Assembly (NCBI GenBank): GCA_900404475.1
Contig: OUQQ01000430.1
Location: 1 to 17,823, forward strand
Origin: Spongospora subterranea
Taxonomy: Eukaryota > Endomyxa > Phytomyxea > Plasmodiophorida > Plasmodiophoridae
Length of the DNA stretch: 17,823 bases
Direction of reading: 5' to 3'
Shown in pieces: positions 8,600 to 17,769 of this stretch. How positions within the stretch are numbered: the stretch's first letter is position 1; each line of letters opens with the position of its first letter. The notes under the pieces are model-generated. The model ran no database searches, had not been told where the DNA came from, and saw nothing but the letters and a program-made list of their open reading frames with translations. A program made the translations under genes and the position numbers.

Positions 8600-11500
8600 A
8601 TGTCGCACAGGAATCGTGCCGATCTGGAAGGGGTTGAAACCAGCCCTGATGGTAGATATATCAGGGTATGGGAAATTTTTCCACGTTTTTTCCAGACCCG
8701 ATCGCGCACCCGCCATCATTTTTCAAATTATTCTCAGCACGAAAGTTGATTGGTTCTGTCCCGACGTTCCGCCAGTTGTTTATTTTGCATGGGTTTTGTA
8801 GTTTGACGAAAAACTCGGTGCTGGGGCGTATAAATCCGTCTGGCTGGCGTACGACACAGATCTAGGAATCGAAGTGGCATGGAATACTGTAGAGTTGAAA
8901 AGGTTGCCAGAAAGGGAGAAGATCCGCTTGAAAAGCGAGACGGATATACTGAAGAATCTCAACCATAACTGTATCATCAACTTCTACAATTCCTGGGAAA
9001 ACCCTGAGGCGGAGCAGGTTGTTTTCACGACCGAGATTGTCACATCGGGCACCCTAAAACAATATGTATCCCGCTTCAAGCCTATCAAGCTAAAAGTGAT
9101 CAAGAAGTTGGTGTTGCCGCGTTTATTTTGCCGTTTGCTGTTTATTTATTTTCTATCAGATGGTGTCGCCAAATCCTTCAAGGTCTTTGCTATCTGCACT
9201 CGAAGAACCCGCCAATAATCCAGTCGGTTCCGTGCTCTTGTACAATTTCAAATATGTTTATTCGCTGGCATGTTTTAGTCGGGATCTAAAGTGTGACAAT
9301 ATTTTCATCAACGGAAGTACCGGTGATATACGGATAGGAGATTTGGGTCTTTCAACGATGCGAAATGCCACACATGTTGCCTCCGTGCTCGGTACACCAG
9401 AGTTCATGGTTGGCGTCCCGGCCTGTGTTTTTTTGGTCTTTTTCGCGAATCGTTTATTTTTCGTTCATAGGCCCCAGAGCTGTATGACGAATGGTATACA
9501 GAGAAGGTATCATCGTAGTGTTTACGTAGAGTTATTCGTAATCAACGGCTGTAGGTTGACGTATACGCTTTTGGTATGGTCGTGTTGGAGATGATCAGCA
9601 ACGAATACCCGTATGCTGAATGTACAAACACAGCGCAGATTTACAAGAAAGTGTCTGCGGTAAGGGGGATGATTTTCTCGATTTCTGGTGAAAACTTATC
9701 GACCAACGTACAGGGAATTCGTCCAGAGTCACTCAATAGGTTGCCTAATTCGGCAACTCGTGATTTCATTGAGTTATGCCTTGCCAAAAGCAACCTTCGC
9801 CTGGCTGCAGAAGATTTGACTCGCCACCCGTTTTTGGACCCTCGTTTCATGGATTTCAGGGAAAGATTCTCCATTCCTTACGAACCAATTAATGGGGCCA
9901 GTCCCTCTACTCCTTTGGTACAAAGATAAGCGCTTCATGCTTCAATTCTAAAATTGTTGTTTAGGTTCCAGTGATGGAGCTAGCTGCAGTTGCGGAGCAT
10001 AGCCAGCTTTCTACAGATCAACCGAGTATCATCTGTTTTTGTCTGCAGAAACTCTTTTGACCAATTGTGCCACATAGTTTTCGAGGAAGAACGCCAAGAT
10101 TCGGCTGCAGATGCAAGTGAGGTTTCGTCATTGGAGGTGGTGTTGGAAAGTACTGTTGAAAATATCGCTCGAATTGCTTTGCGTCTGGGTTCGTTTAAAT
10201 TTTTGTGCTGGGTCTCTCCACATTTATCTAATTATCTACTTAGATTTAGGAAGCCGTCGCAAAGAGATCAAATTTCCATTTGATCTGGAGTCAGATACTG
10301 CTGATGCTGTTGCTGTGGAGATGGTCAAAGAACTTGGGTTACAACAATCGTCTCAACCAAAACTTGCCGACGTTAGTTTTCTTACGGAATCTCCTGAGGA
10401 TCGTTCACTTACGTTGACGCAGGGCATATACTTAGCCATTAAAGAGGAGAAAGCGAAATGGCGCCAAGCGAAATTGATGCCCAGTAATGTCACTCGCACT
10501 GCGTCTGTTGTCGCAGATACTCTGCAGCATCTTCACATTGCCCCACAACAGTATGGGGCGAGCCTGCAACCTGCTCCACTGGGCACCATAGATGCCGTAT
10601 GTTTTTGCAATTTCGGTCTTAATTGTTGACCTCATTTTCGTGACAGATTGCTGATATCTTCACTGGAGTGGCTGCACACCCATTGGAAAAACTTCTGGAA
10701 CCGTCTCCGCCCACTGCCTCAAATTTGCCTCAACCCAGTTTTCATGCACAAAGCCAAAATCCATCTCAGGCCAATTTCCCACTTCAAAATCAAACTAATG
10801 TCCCATTTGTTAATGCTTCATCTACTGTACCCCTTACTGGGGCCCAAATTCCGTCACCGTTCCAAGCACAGCAATCGTTGCCGTTCTCCTCCCCCACACC
10901 GATCTCCTCATCGTTCTCGGTGCATTCCTCGTCGTCCGAAAATGGAGTGCTTCCAACGACTGGACAATTCCAAAAGACCGTGCCAGCTGCCGTTGCTCAT
11001 CCATCCTTGCCTGCAACCCAAGCGGCATTTTCTACCCCAGCAGGTTCCACCTCGGGTCTCGCGTCGACAAATTCAATTCCAGTTCAACCACCGCCGTTTT
11101 CATCCCTTTCAACAAAAGTTGCTCCAACTTTTTTGTCGGATGCCGGCTCTCAAAGCTCCATACCGGTTCCTGGACAAGTTTCGTCTGCGCACAGTTCTGG
11201 CATGAGCCAAGCTTCAACGCAGTCATCACCTCCATCGGCGGCCCAGTCGCACAATGCCTCGTCTCTTGCAAATCAGTCTCAACCTGTTCCAGGGCATCCA
11301 AACCTTCAAGGCTACCCGCAGTCAACAACATTTCTTCAGCCCGCACCCACCCTTGTCCAAGTTCAATCGGCTCCAATCCAGTTTCCTAGTGCATCCAACA
11401 CCCCTCCGTTTCCCTCCCAACCACCGTCCTCGTTCCAAATCCATTCTCAAAGTTCTCCAACTACCGCGACGCCATATCCGTCGGGTCAGGTTCCTGCGGT

Positions 11501-12817
11501 CGCTGCTACCGGTGCTCCATCAACTCCGGCCATTTTTGCACAAACACCCAACTTCTCCGCTCCTTCTGGCTCTGTTCCTTCTGCTATCCAGTCTTCACAG
11601 CAGTCAAATGGAAACGCCCCGCCTGTCCAGACGTTTCAGGCTGAACCCCCCAACGCCTCTGCTGAAGCAAGTTGGTCCGCTTCGAACATTCCCTCGGCGA
11701 TATCTGGATCGGGACCGGCCCAACCTTTACATGTGTCAGGATTGTCATCGCCGCCTGCAGTGGCGCCACGCGTCGTCAAAAGACGCTCAATCGATGGTGG
11801 GATCTTTACTACCCCGTAACCCGGAATCTAATCTGTATGCACAGATGGCCGGGTTTCAGAATCAGGGATTCAGGAGGGCGAAGGCAGCAATGACAGTGTT
11901 TCATCGCGATCGGGTAAATCATCGCCAGATGCGGTAAACGGCCACACTTGCGTTTTGCATTCGTCAGGTCTAATTATTAGAGCCGTATTCAGGCGCTAGA
12001 TATGTCTGCCTTCCTATCAGGATTCGACACATCTATTTTGAACACAACGCAAGTGTCCACATTGCGTTCGATAAGATCACAACTCGATGATTCTATTCGC
12101 GCTGTAAGTCCGTCCGTATTCCTGCATCGCCAACTAACAAGGCTCCCAGTTGAAAGCCCAATACGCAGCCATGTATCGAGAAGCTGTCAATAAGTACAAG
12201 TCGGAAGTGGTGGATAGTTTAACAGGTTGGGGGATTTCTGTTCCTCCCTTGAACCTCAAGGCGCAGGTATCTCGATTTATTGGTCGCATATCGTTAGGTC
12301 AATGCCCTCGTAGGGAGTACCCTCAAATCGGAATCAAGGTGGACATCGTACGTTGAGGTCGGTTGGTCAACTCTCGCGCAGAACTAGAGATGTCATAAAT
12401 ATAGCTCAAGGCTCGTTCTCGGATTTGCAGTCGCTCGATGCTCCTGCGTCCGCTCCCAACTCTACAAACAATCCGTTCGTTTGATCTTTGATGATGTTTC
12501 GGCTATTTCGTTCTTGTTGATCTTCCTGTTGTTGCGTCAGATCTTCTGTAAGGGTACCTTCCTCTCAAGGGCCTGACATTGCCGACCATATTTACAATAG
12601 GCTGATACAGCCTTTCGCTCCAGCCGATTCATCTTCTGAATGTTCCCAAGATCTCCAAACAATCAACAGCAGCCAGGCGTCCGTTGCCAACATGCAGCAG
12701 GCATCACAACTGCAACCATCTTCTCAATCACAGCCCATTGGTGGTGGCTACTGGCCCACTGACATGGACATCATCGATCCGTTGGTCTGGGATCATACCA
12801 CACAACCGTCTTCATAA
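8600..12817 (+). CDS. WNK: WNK (with-no-lysine) serine/threonine kinase with OSR1_C-like domain
   Basis: I assembled 16 exons in phase: 8600-8665, 8802-9112, 9160-9222, 9279-9408, 9471-9506, 9555-9659, 9714-9917, 9965-10025, 10078-10188, 10250-10596, 10647-11796, 11860-11933, 11993-12103, 12150-12266, 12314-12474, 12541-12817 (about 1,107 aa). WNK hallmarks are clear. The glycine loop GAGAYKSV carries the catalytic lysine (K33), and the usual beta-3 lysine is Asn (VAWN, N50). HRDLKCDN is at 147-154, DLG replaces DFG at 168-170, and the activation-loop Ser (S182) precedes GTPEFMAPE. An OSR1_C-like domain lies at about 346-393 ([10 protein letters not shown]). Residues from about 480 to 860 are Ser/Pro/Gln-rich, then comes an acidic Ser stretch and helices. 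WNKs phosphorylate OSR1/SPAK-type kinases in ion and volume control in animals. Several donors are weak (GTTGCC, GTCGGT, GTTCGT), so small boundary errors are possible, chiefly at 9112. Confidence 0.9.
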
Positions 12818-13403
12818 ACCCTATTTAGATATATTGCCATCAAAACCTATCTCTAGATTGCTTCATCAATCCCAGCCTTTCCATAGTTCACGCTTCCCAT
12901 CAACGTAGTTTCCTTGCAAACCACACGTTATGATATCTAAGCACTATTGCACAACATATATTCAAGGAGCGTATCCTTAGTGCCACAAGGTGGTATTGTT
13001 TTCTCCTCGCTTCATTGTCAAGATTGTTTCTGTATTCGTGCACAGATCATGAACAGCCCAGTTTTCTTTCCTGTCAACATCTTCCCCAACATCGTCGGAT
13101 GCGATGGTGCGTCAAACGCAATGCCTTGGTCTTCCCTTCTCACGTGGTGCACATGTTCTGTTTTGGCGGTTCCGTTCCTGTGTCCATGGCCCTTGGCTGT
13201 TTTTTACCTGTTACACCCTCTGTCCAGGTGCGATATGGTGCGTGGTGTATTCACATTTTCTAAATCCGCATTGGGTGATAATGCAATGGACAGCGTCGGA
13301 CGCTAGATCATAGAGGATTCGCTGATCGATCTCGGGGGCGGATGCTCAGCCTGCTAGTTCGCCGGCATGCCTCGGCTCGTTTCCTCCAGCCGACCCGGTC
13401 GCG
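12818..13403. other. Intergenic region between WNK and the Popeye-type gene
   Basis: Two overlapping plus-strand frames (about 12947-13306 and 13104-13313) are rich in Cys, Trp, Phe and Pro and could be read as hydrophobic, but they match nothing and may be chance. A start-less frame from about 13328 runs into the Popeye-type start at 13404, so an upstream exon of that gene is possible. The 3' UTR of WNK and the promoter of the next gene should lie here. I see no clear motif. Confidence 0.4.
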
Positions 13404-14698
13404 ATGCATCTCGATGCTAACGCGAAGGCCAATCAGTCTCTCGATACGCGAATTTATGACGAAATCGAGATATTTGACCATACCGGGTTCTGCCTCCAAA
13501 TTCGAGTATAGTGTATGATTCCGGGATCCGGCCACGTCTCGATTTGCTCAGTTCTTTGTGCTAATCAGGTCGCAACCCTGTCGGGGCATTTAAGTTTCGT
13601 CTTATTGGCAGCGTCGTACGGATTCAAGGATATATTGGACCTACGGCTTATGGCAGTTGCTGCTGGGGGCGCAATGCTAGCGTTCAATTTCTGGCATCCT
13701 CATGGCCAACCGTAAATTGCGATTTTCTTGTCGCCATATGTTTTAACCAACGTGGCTTTCAGGTTATGGCTTCCCTTCAAATGGAACCTGTTGTTCATTG
13801 TCACTAATGGAGTTCAGATAGTGAATCTGTTGTCTGACGAGAGGAAAGCGCGATTCATGGATCCTGAGCATATTGCAGTATACGAGCAAGTATTTGAACC
13901 TGTACATGAATCCACCAATCATTGATGCGACTTTGTTGAGCTCATGTTTTTTTGCAGACTGGGTTGAGCAGAGTTGATTTTATGAAGCTCATACGGCAAG
14001 CAACTGTTAAACATGTTCCAGAAGGAACGCATTTATGCTATGAGGGCGCATTGAATCGCAATGTGCTATTGGTGAGTCAAGGCGAAGCCGCCGTCACCAT
14101 CAGAGGTACAAAAGTGTATAGACTTGGGGCAGGTCAGTTTATAGGCGAGATGGGGATTCATGTTGGATTACGGCTGCCAAGCGCCATGAGGGCATCGGCA
14201 ACAGTAACTGCACTCGAGCCAATGACGTGTATTTCATGGCAACGGGGGGTTCTGATCGACATTATGGAGAGTGACGACGCAATCGCCAAGGCCGTTCAAG
14301 GAGCCATCTCTGCTGATTTGATCAGGAAACTGACGCATAAAGAACCAGGAGAGATTCTTGCTGATAAGCACCTGCACTGGAAGGCGGAAAAACAATACAT
14401 GATGCTTCTGGAAAGAGTCATCGAAAAAGGCCGAATTGACAATCATGAACGAAACATTCTTCGGCGATATCGCATTGTTCATGATATTGACGACCAATGC
14501 CATCAGGATATTTTACAGCGATTATCCTGGACTGTAAAAGAATATGAAGTGGGAATAAGGGAAAACAAGCACATTCCGAACATCCGCCATGATTCTGCTT
14601 TTGGACCTGCCATCGAGCGAAATGAAGAAGATATCGTTAATTCCGACGAAGACGAAGATTGGAGAAAAGCGCTGGATTCCACACAGGACTCCTTCTAA
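13404..14698 (+). CDS. Popeye-type membrane protein with cyclic-nucleotide-binding-like domain
   Basis: Exons 13404-13505, 13569-13711, 13763-13901 and 13958-14698 join in phase through 51-63-nt introns to about 374 aa. Three hydrophobic segments (about residues 41-58, 62-77 and 84-105, including HLSFVLL and PFKWNLLFIVTNG) are followed by LSRVDFMKLI and a beta-rich domain (about 130-225). Its phosphate-cassette-like motif FIGEM (189-193) is followed by RASATV (206-211), close to the cyclic-nucleotide-binding consensus. This is the Popeye layout; animal POPDC proteins bind cAMP at the plasma membrane. The segment after residue 225 is alpha-helical, with EKQYMMLLERVIEKGRID and a DILQRLSWTVKEYEVG motif, then an acidic tail (NSDEDEDW). 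The start is chosen as the first in-frame ATG of the exon; an upstream exon is possible. The substrate is not predictable. Confidence 0.82.
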
Positions 14699-14717
14699 AC
14701 TAATATAGACACTTGAA

Positions 14718-15530
14718 CTATGGATTAATGTTGTATTGCCTCCAACAAGCGTCTATTTCAGCGATGAACGAATCGCGTGCGGAAACTTCGCATTTTGAAT
14801 CCGTTATGGTCATGTCTTGCTGAACGGGCGCCACGTGTACGATAGGATGTATAGAGGGAAAGCTATCGATGCGCTCATCATCAAATGTCACTCCATGGGC
14901 TCGAAGAAACGATTTGGCTTCCTCTGCCTTGGCAGTAAGCACTTGAATCTTTTCCTTTCGTTCTTGGATCTGTTTGTGAAGCAATGCGATAACTGTTTGG
15001 CGAGCCTGAGTGAATTTCCGAAACTCAGGAAAAAACGCCAAACCCTAATACGCGCAGGATATACCTGATGACCTCTCAACTTATTCAAAATATTGGCAAT
15101 GTTGACGAACAGAGAGTGGAGATCTTGTAAACAATCCGACAATTTTGATTGCTTGTCGAGAAGAGCCGTCAACAGATCTGTAAACGACGACGCCGCTCTG
15201 CGACATAGTTTCCTGAGACTCAAGGCGATGGGTTCGTCATCGCTATAAAGCTGTGGGATTGACGGTCCGAGATCGTGAACCAGAAAATCGTTCTGGCAGG
15301 CATAGAAACAATGAGATTGCTAGTTTCAAAACTAAACACGAGAATCACACCGACTGAACTGCGCCGAATTTGACAAAAGGTTCCCTGATAGGAGGTGGAG
15401 GCTGTAATATTCCAGGATTCACAGCGACAGAATCCTGTCCATATAATTTATACAGTACTGGAGGTCTGGGGAATGTGGATTTGTTCACGACCGATTCCAT
15501 GGGCGGATATGGATGGTTGCTGACGTCCAT
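14718..15530 (-). CDS. MED7: Mediator complex subunit MED7
   Basis: MED7 is a middle-module subunit of Mediator, which couples activators to RNA polymerase II; it pairs with MED21 through a coiled coil. Exons 15530-15351, 15292-15065 and 15023-14718 join in phase (introns 58 and 41 nt) to 237 aa, the usual size. The N-terminus has the family motifs PRPPVLYKLYG and PPPPIREPFVKFG. The second exon has SLRKLCRRAASSFTDLL and HSLFVNIANILNKLRGHQ, corresponding to the conserved ELRKL and LLxNxHHLLNEYRPHQ region. The third begins FRKFTQARQTVIALLHKQ and is a coiled coil. A longer acceptor choice would add nine residues after exon 1. The gene ends 19 nt from the Popeye-type stop (tail to tail). Its first exon lies at the edge of an inverted repeat that copies its 5' end. 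Confidence 0.9.
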
Positions 15531-16113
15531 CCGTGGACTTGGCCTCGCTTGCTCGGCCTCCTTGGCACACACTATCGACTTCTCGACACCTTAGCCAGCT
15601 GGTAGGCTAGATGGTATGCTAGACACCGATATTTAGCCTATATTGCGGAGTTCTGATAAATTCCTGTTGGGTATGCAAGACAGCAGGAGATATTAGCATT
15701 ACTGTGGTAGACTAGCCCCTACCCGGTAGCCGATACATAGAAAACTCCGAAGTGGCGGTAGTTTACCATGGTTGGAGGAAACGTCGTTGTTGTTGATGGC
15801 GAATGTCAACGAAAGCAATCGACGATCAACAGGTAAAATTTCAAAGCTTCGGACGACGTCCGGCTTTGTCAGGCTTGGTTGCATGTTGTGTTTGAGGACC
15901 CCATCACGGGAAGTGACCAGAAGCAAGAGACATTTTGATCCAGAGTTGAAGACCGGTTCAATATCGGGATTGAACCAGCGGCAGCAGATTACAGAACAAC
16001 GTCATCGTTGCAATCGAGATGGTCGCCCCTACAAGCATCGATTTCTGGATTTTGTGGAATCTACCAGCTTGTACACAATGAGGCCTCAGCTGGTCTCCAG
16101 AACCATTTTGGAG
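15498..16113 (+). pseudogene. Inverted-repeat copy A: MED7 5' flank plus broken MYB/SANT-like gene
   Basis: On the plus strand this block runs from the MED7 first exon through its upstream flank into a decayed gene for a MYB/SANT-like protein. ATG 15796 begins MANVN. In other frames one reads DPITG-DQKQE, then SSLQSRWSPLQASISGFCG and YQLVHNEA. These correspond to the family pattern in which DPITGxxQ precedes an FW-R motif, followed by SLxxRW and KFxG. Frame changes and an in-frame stop (TGA where FW is expected, about 15938) show it is not functional. It breaks off after TCTCCAGAA near 16107, where the inverted copy begins. Family naming rests on motif recall. Confidence 0.65.
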
Positions 16114-16570
16114 ATTTGCGTAGAACTTCCCACGAACTCATTGAGGTGACGGCAACATTGGTTTTGGGCATGCCTTCAAAGCGACACAAGGCTTCTTGTG
16201 TGTAGTCTTCTGGAGACCAGCCTCAGTGCACCTCATTGTGTACAAGCTTGTAAATTCCACAAAAATTTGAAATCGATGCTTGTAAAAAAGAGCACAACCA
16301 TTGCAACGATGACGTTGTTCTGTAATCTGCTGTCGTTGGTTCAACCTCGATATTGATCCGGTCTACAACTCTGGACCAAAACATCTCTTGCTTCTGGTCA
16401 ATTCCCGTGATGGGGTCCTCAGACACAAGCAACCAAGCGCCGGACGTCATTCTTAGCTTTGAATTTTTTGAATCTTGATCGTTGATGGCTTTTGTGTTGA
16501 GATTCGCCATCAACAAGGACCGTACTACGGCCACTTCGGGAGTTTTCTGAAAATCAGCTGTATGGTAGTG

Positions 16571-16591
16571 GCTAGGCTACTCTAGCCTAGC
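16571..16591. repeat. Short perfect hairpin GCTAGGCT-N5-AGCCTAGC
   Basis: Eight-base arms at 16571-16578 and 16584-16591 are perfectly complementary with a five-base spacer. Related GGCTAG/CTAGCC strings recur through the block (15602-15626, 15708-15732, 16632-16677), on both sides of the large inverted repeat. It sits in what would be the promoter side of the copy-B gene. It could be part of an element end or a regulatory palindrome. Confidence 0.6.
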
Positions 16592-16682
16592 AATTTCCAA
16601 AACCCCGCAATGTACTGTACAAATAAAATAGGCTAAATATAGTATTAGCATAGTTTTAGCAAACCCTCTAGCCTACCCGAAC

Positions 16683-16735
16683 CAGCGAGGCCAAGTCTAC
16701 GGATGGCCAAGACATCAGCTTCCATCCATATCCGC
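16683..16735 (+). pseudogene. Truncated second copy of the MED7 5' end
   Basis: The plus strand here matches the sense strand of MED7 around its start: GCGAGGCCAAGT, then ACGGATGG, then CATCAGCTTCCATCC and ATATCCGC. The ATG is at 16703-16705, followed by a 4-nt insertion. The copy stops abruptly after CCATATCCGC, equivalent to about 11 codons into MED7, and is joined directly to copy C. It belongs to the outer end of inverted copy B. Confidence 0.75.
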
Positions 16736-16952
16736 TGGTCCAGAGTTGAAGACCGGCTCAATATCGGGATTGAACCAACGGCAGAAAATTACACGACGAA
16801 CATCATCGCTGCAACCGAGATGATCGCCCCTACAAGCATTCATTTCTAAATTTGGTGGAATTTACCAGCGTGTACACAATGAGGAGCACTCATGCTGGTT
16901 TCCAGAAGACTGCACACAAGAAACCTTGTGTCGCTTTGAAGACGTGCCCACC
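16736..16952 (+). pseudogene. Copy C: truncated direct copy of the MYB/SANT-like gene
   Basis: Starting at GGTCCAGAGTTGAAGACCGG, this block repeats the central and 3' part of copy A in the same orientation. It reads in pieces equivalent to SRVEDRLNIGIEP, then PLQAFIS, QRVHNEEHS and a PEDCTQETLCRFED stretch, with frame changes and stops. Its start is the middle of the element, fused to the MED7 fragment, so it arose by rearrangement rather than by a clean insertion. Similarity to copy B ends at about 16952, and the following sequence is unrelated to copies A and B. Confidence 0.62.
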
Positions 16953-16959
16953 GGTCCCC

Positions 16960-17327
16960 AGTTCATCAGAACATGCTAAACTTTTACTTGGATCCTCTAT
17001 TAGAAGGTTTGCTATCCACTATGCCCATAAACAATATCAAGAAAAACTGAAAAAAGAATTACGGCATCGGAAAGCAGAACTGAAACGAGATCAAGATCAA
17101 GCCATCTTACAATTAACGAAAAAAGATTTCTCACACCATCTCATCCTACTAAAGCAACGCAGCCGTTTAAAAAAAATGGTCTAGGCGCACAGAAAAAAGC
17201 TCGCCCTGTCCGCCCAAGCCAAAGAGCTCGACAAGCACCAAACGCAGATTCCGCAAATCTAAAACCCAAGAATTCAGGACGAAATTCAAAGCACGCAAAC
17301 ACATCTTCCAAAAGCAATGTATTCTAA
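16960..17327 (+). pseudogene. Basic coiled-coil ORF with a frameshift in a run of A
   Basis: The first frame encodes a very basic, Glu/Lys/Arg/Gln-rich helix (YQEKLKKELRHRKAEL, then KRSRLKK-like sequence) and stops at 17184. A second frame, entered one step away at the run of eight A (17169-17176), continues with GLGAQKKARPVRPSQRARQ and a Ser/Asn/Lys-rich tail to TAA 17325-17327. The two parts look like one protein broken by a homopolymer length change, through mutation or sequencing error. It may be the original 3' part of the MYB/SANT-like gene, or an unrelated nuclear protein. I cannot identify it. Confidence 0.4.
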
Positions 17328-17339
17328 GAGCTCTCTGAA

Positions 17340-17769
17340 CACCACAATCACCAACACCCGCTTCCATAATTTGCTACTTTCTAACTTTCGTCCAACTCTT
17401 GATCTCAAAGTTTTTGGCCTCGGCGCGAAAGATATTTCCAAGGCTTCGAAACCACAGTCGACTGCATACTTTGATGCTATCGCAGTTACCGTTAAATCCA
17501 TGGCGGGGTTTAACTTTTTTAAAATTAGCGGCGAGATCAGTCTTGAGTTTCTGAACCTTAGATTGTTTTCAAATCAAAATTGTCTTTAGGACCTTACTTT
17601 CATTGACTGCTTGATCGGTGTAGTTCTTCAGAGTGTTTTTGACGACTTTGTCTAGATTGGATAACAATGGTGTAAGTATCCCGGTTCGAGCTGCATCATT
17701 TATCTCGTAGTATAGTTTTACGGTAATTGAGGTCAACTTTGGAGAGATTGCAGCTTTGTATTGGGCTGA
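17340..17769 (-). CDS. Incomplete minus-strand gene at the window end, unrecognised
   Basis: An exon at 17769-17593 (59 codons) reads SAQYKAAISPKLTSITVKL and goes on to LLSNLDKVVKNTLKNY and DQAVNESK: an amphipathic, Lys-rich helical protein with no domain I know. An acceptor CTTTAG precedes it, and the 5' exons would lie at or beyond the window end. A further segment beginning KLKTDLAANFKK at about 17550 may be the next exon, but donor and acceptor choices there are weak, and an uninterrupted plus-strand frame (17317-17589) overlaps. It converges on the basic coiled-coil ORF. Confidence 0.35.

Larger units (their letters stand above)
16114..16735 (-). pseudogene. Inverted-repeat copy B: MYB/SANT-like gene with an in-frame stop
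   Basis: This is the mirror image of copy A, diverged and with indels. The minus-strand frame from ATG 16510 reads MANLNTKAIND, then WLLVSEDPITGIDQKQ and MFWSRV, later LQASISNFCGIYKLVHNE. It hits a TGA at 16225-16223 where copy C has a Ser codon. Past that stop the same frame continues with GWSPEDYTQEALCRFE and ends in SSWEVLRKSPKW near 16120. That is the family's conserved end (WxxLRxxPKW). Copy B is therefore the most complete of the three, about 130 codons, with a single visible nonsense change. It probably derives from a PIF/Harbinger-associated gene. Confidence 0.68.

Noticed and set aside
9914..9929. Apparent end of the kinase gene at the TAA after PLVQR
   Set aside because: A GT donor at 9918 and acceptor at 9964 keep the frame and lead into the OSR1_C-like domain expected after a WNK kinase domain.
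11797..11819. Stop TAA ending the Ser/Pro/Gln-rich exon as the WNK C-terminus
   Set aside because: Splicing from 11796 to 11860 keeps phase, removes the stop, and continues into acidic Ser-rich and helical exons with canonical donors (GTAAAC, GTAAGT).
11032..11937. Long frames on both strands overlapping the large WNK exon
   Set aside because: They are shadows of the biased Ser/Pro/Gln codons; the WNK frame has continuous phase with its neighbours.
12475..12484. TGA after NNPFV as the WNK stop
   Set aside because: An intron 12475-12540 with the same GTTCGTTT donor as another WNK intron joins in phase to a 92-codon exon. If this intron is not spliced, the protein would end here instead; I consider that less likely.
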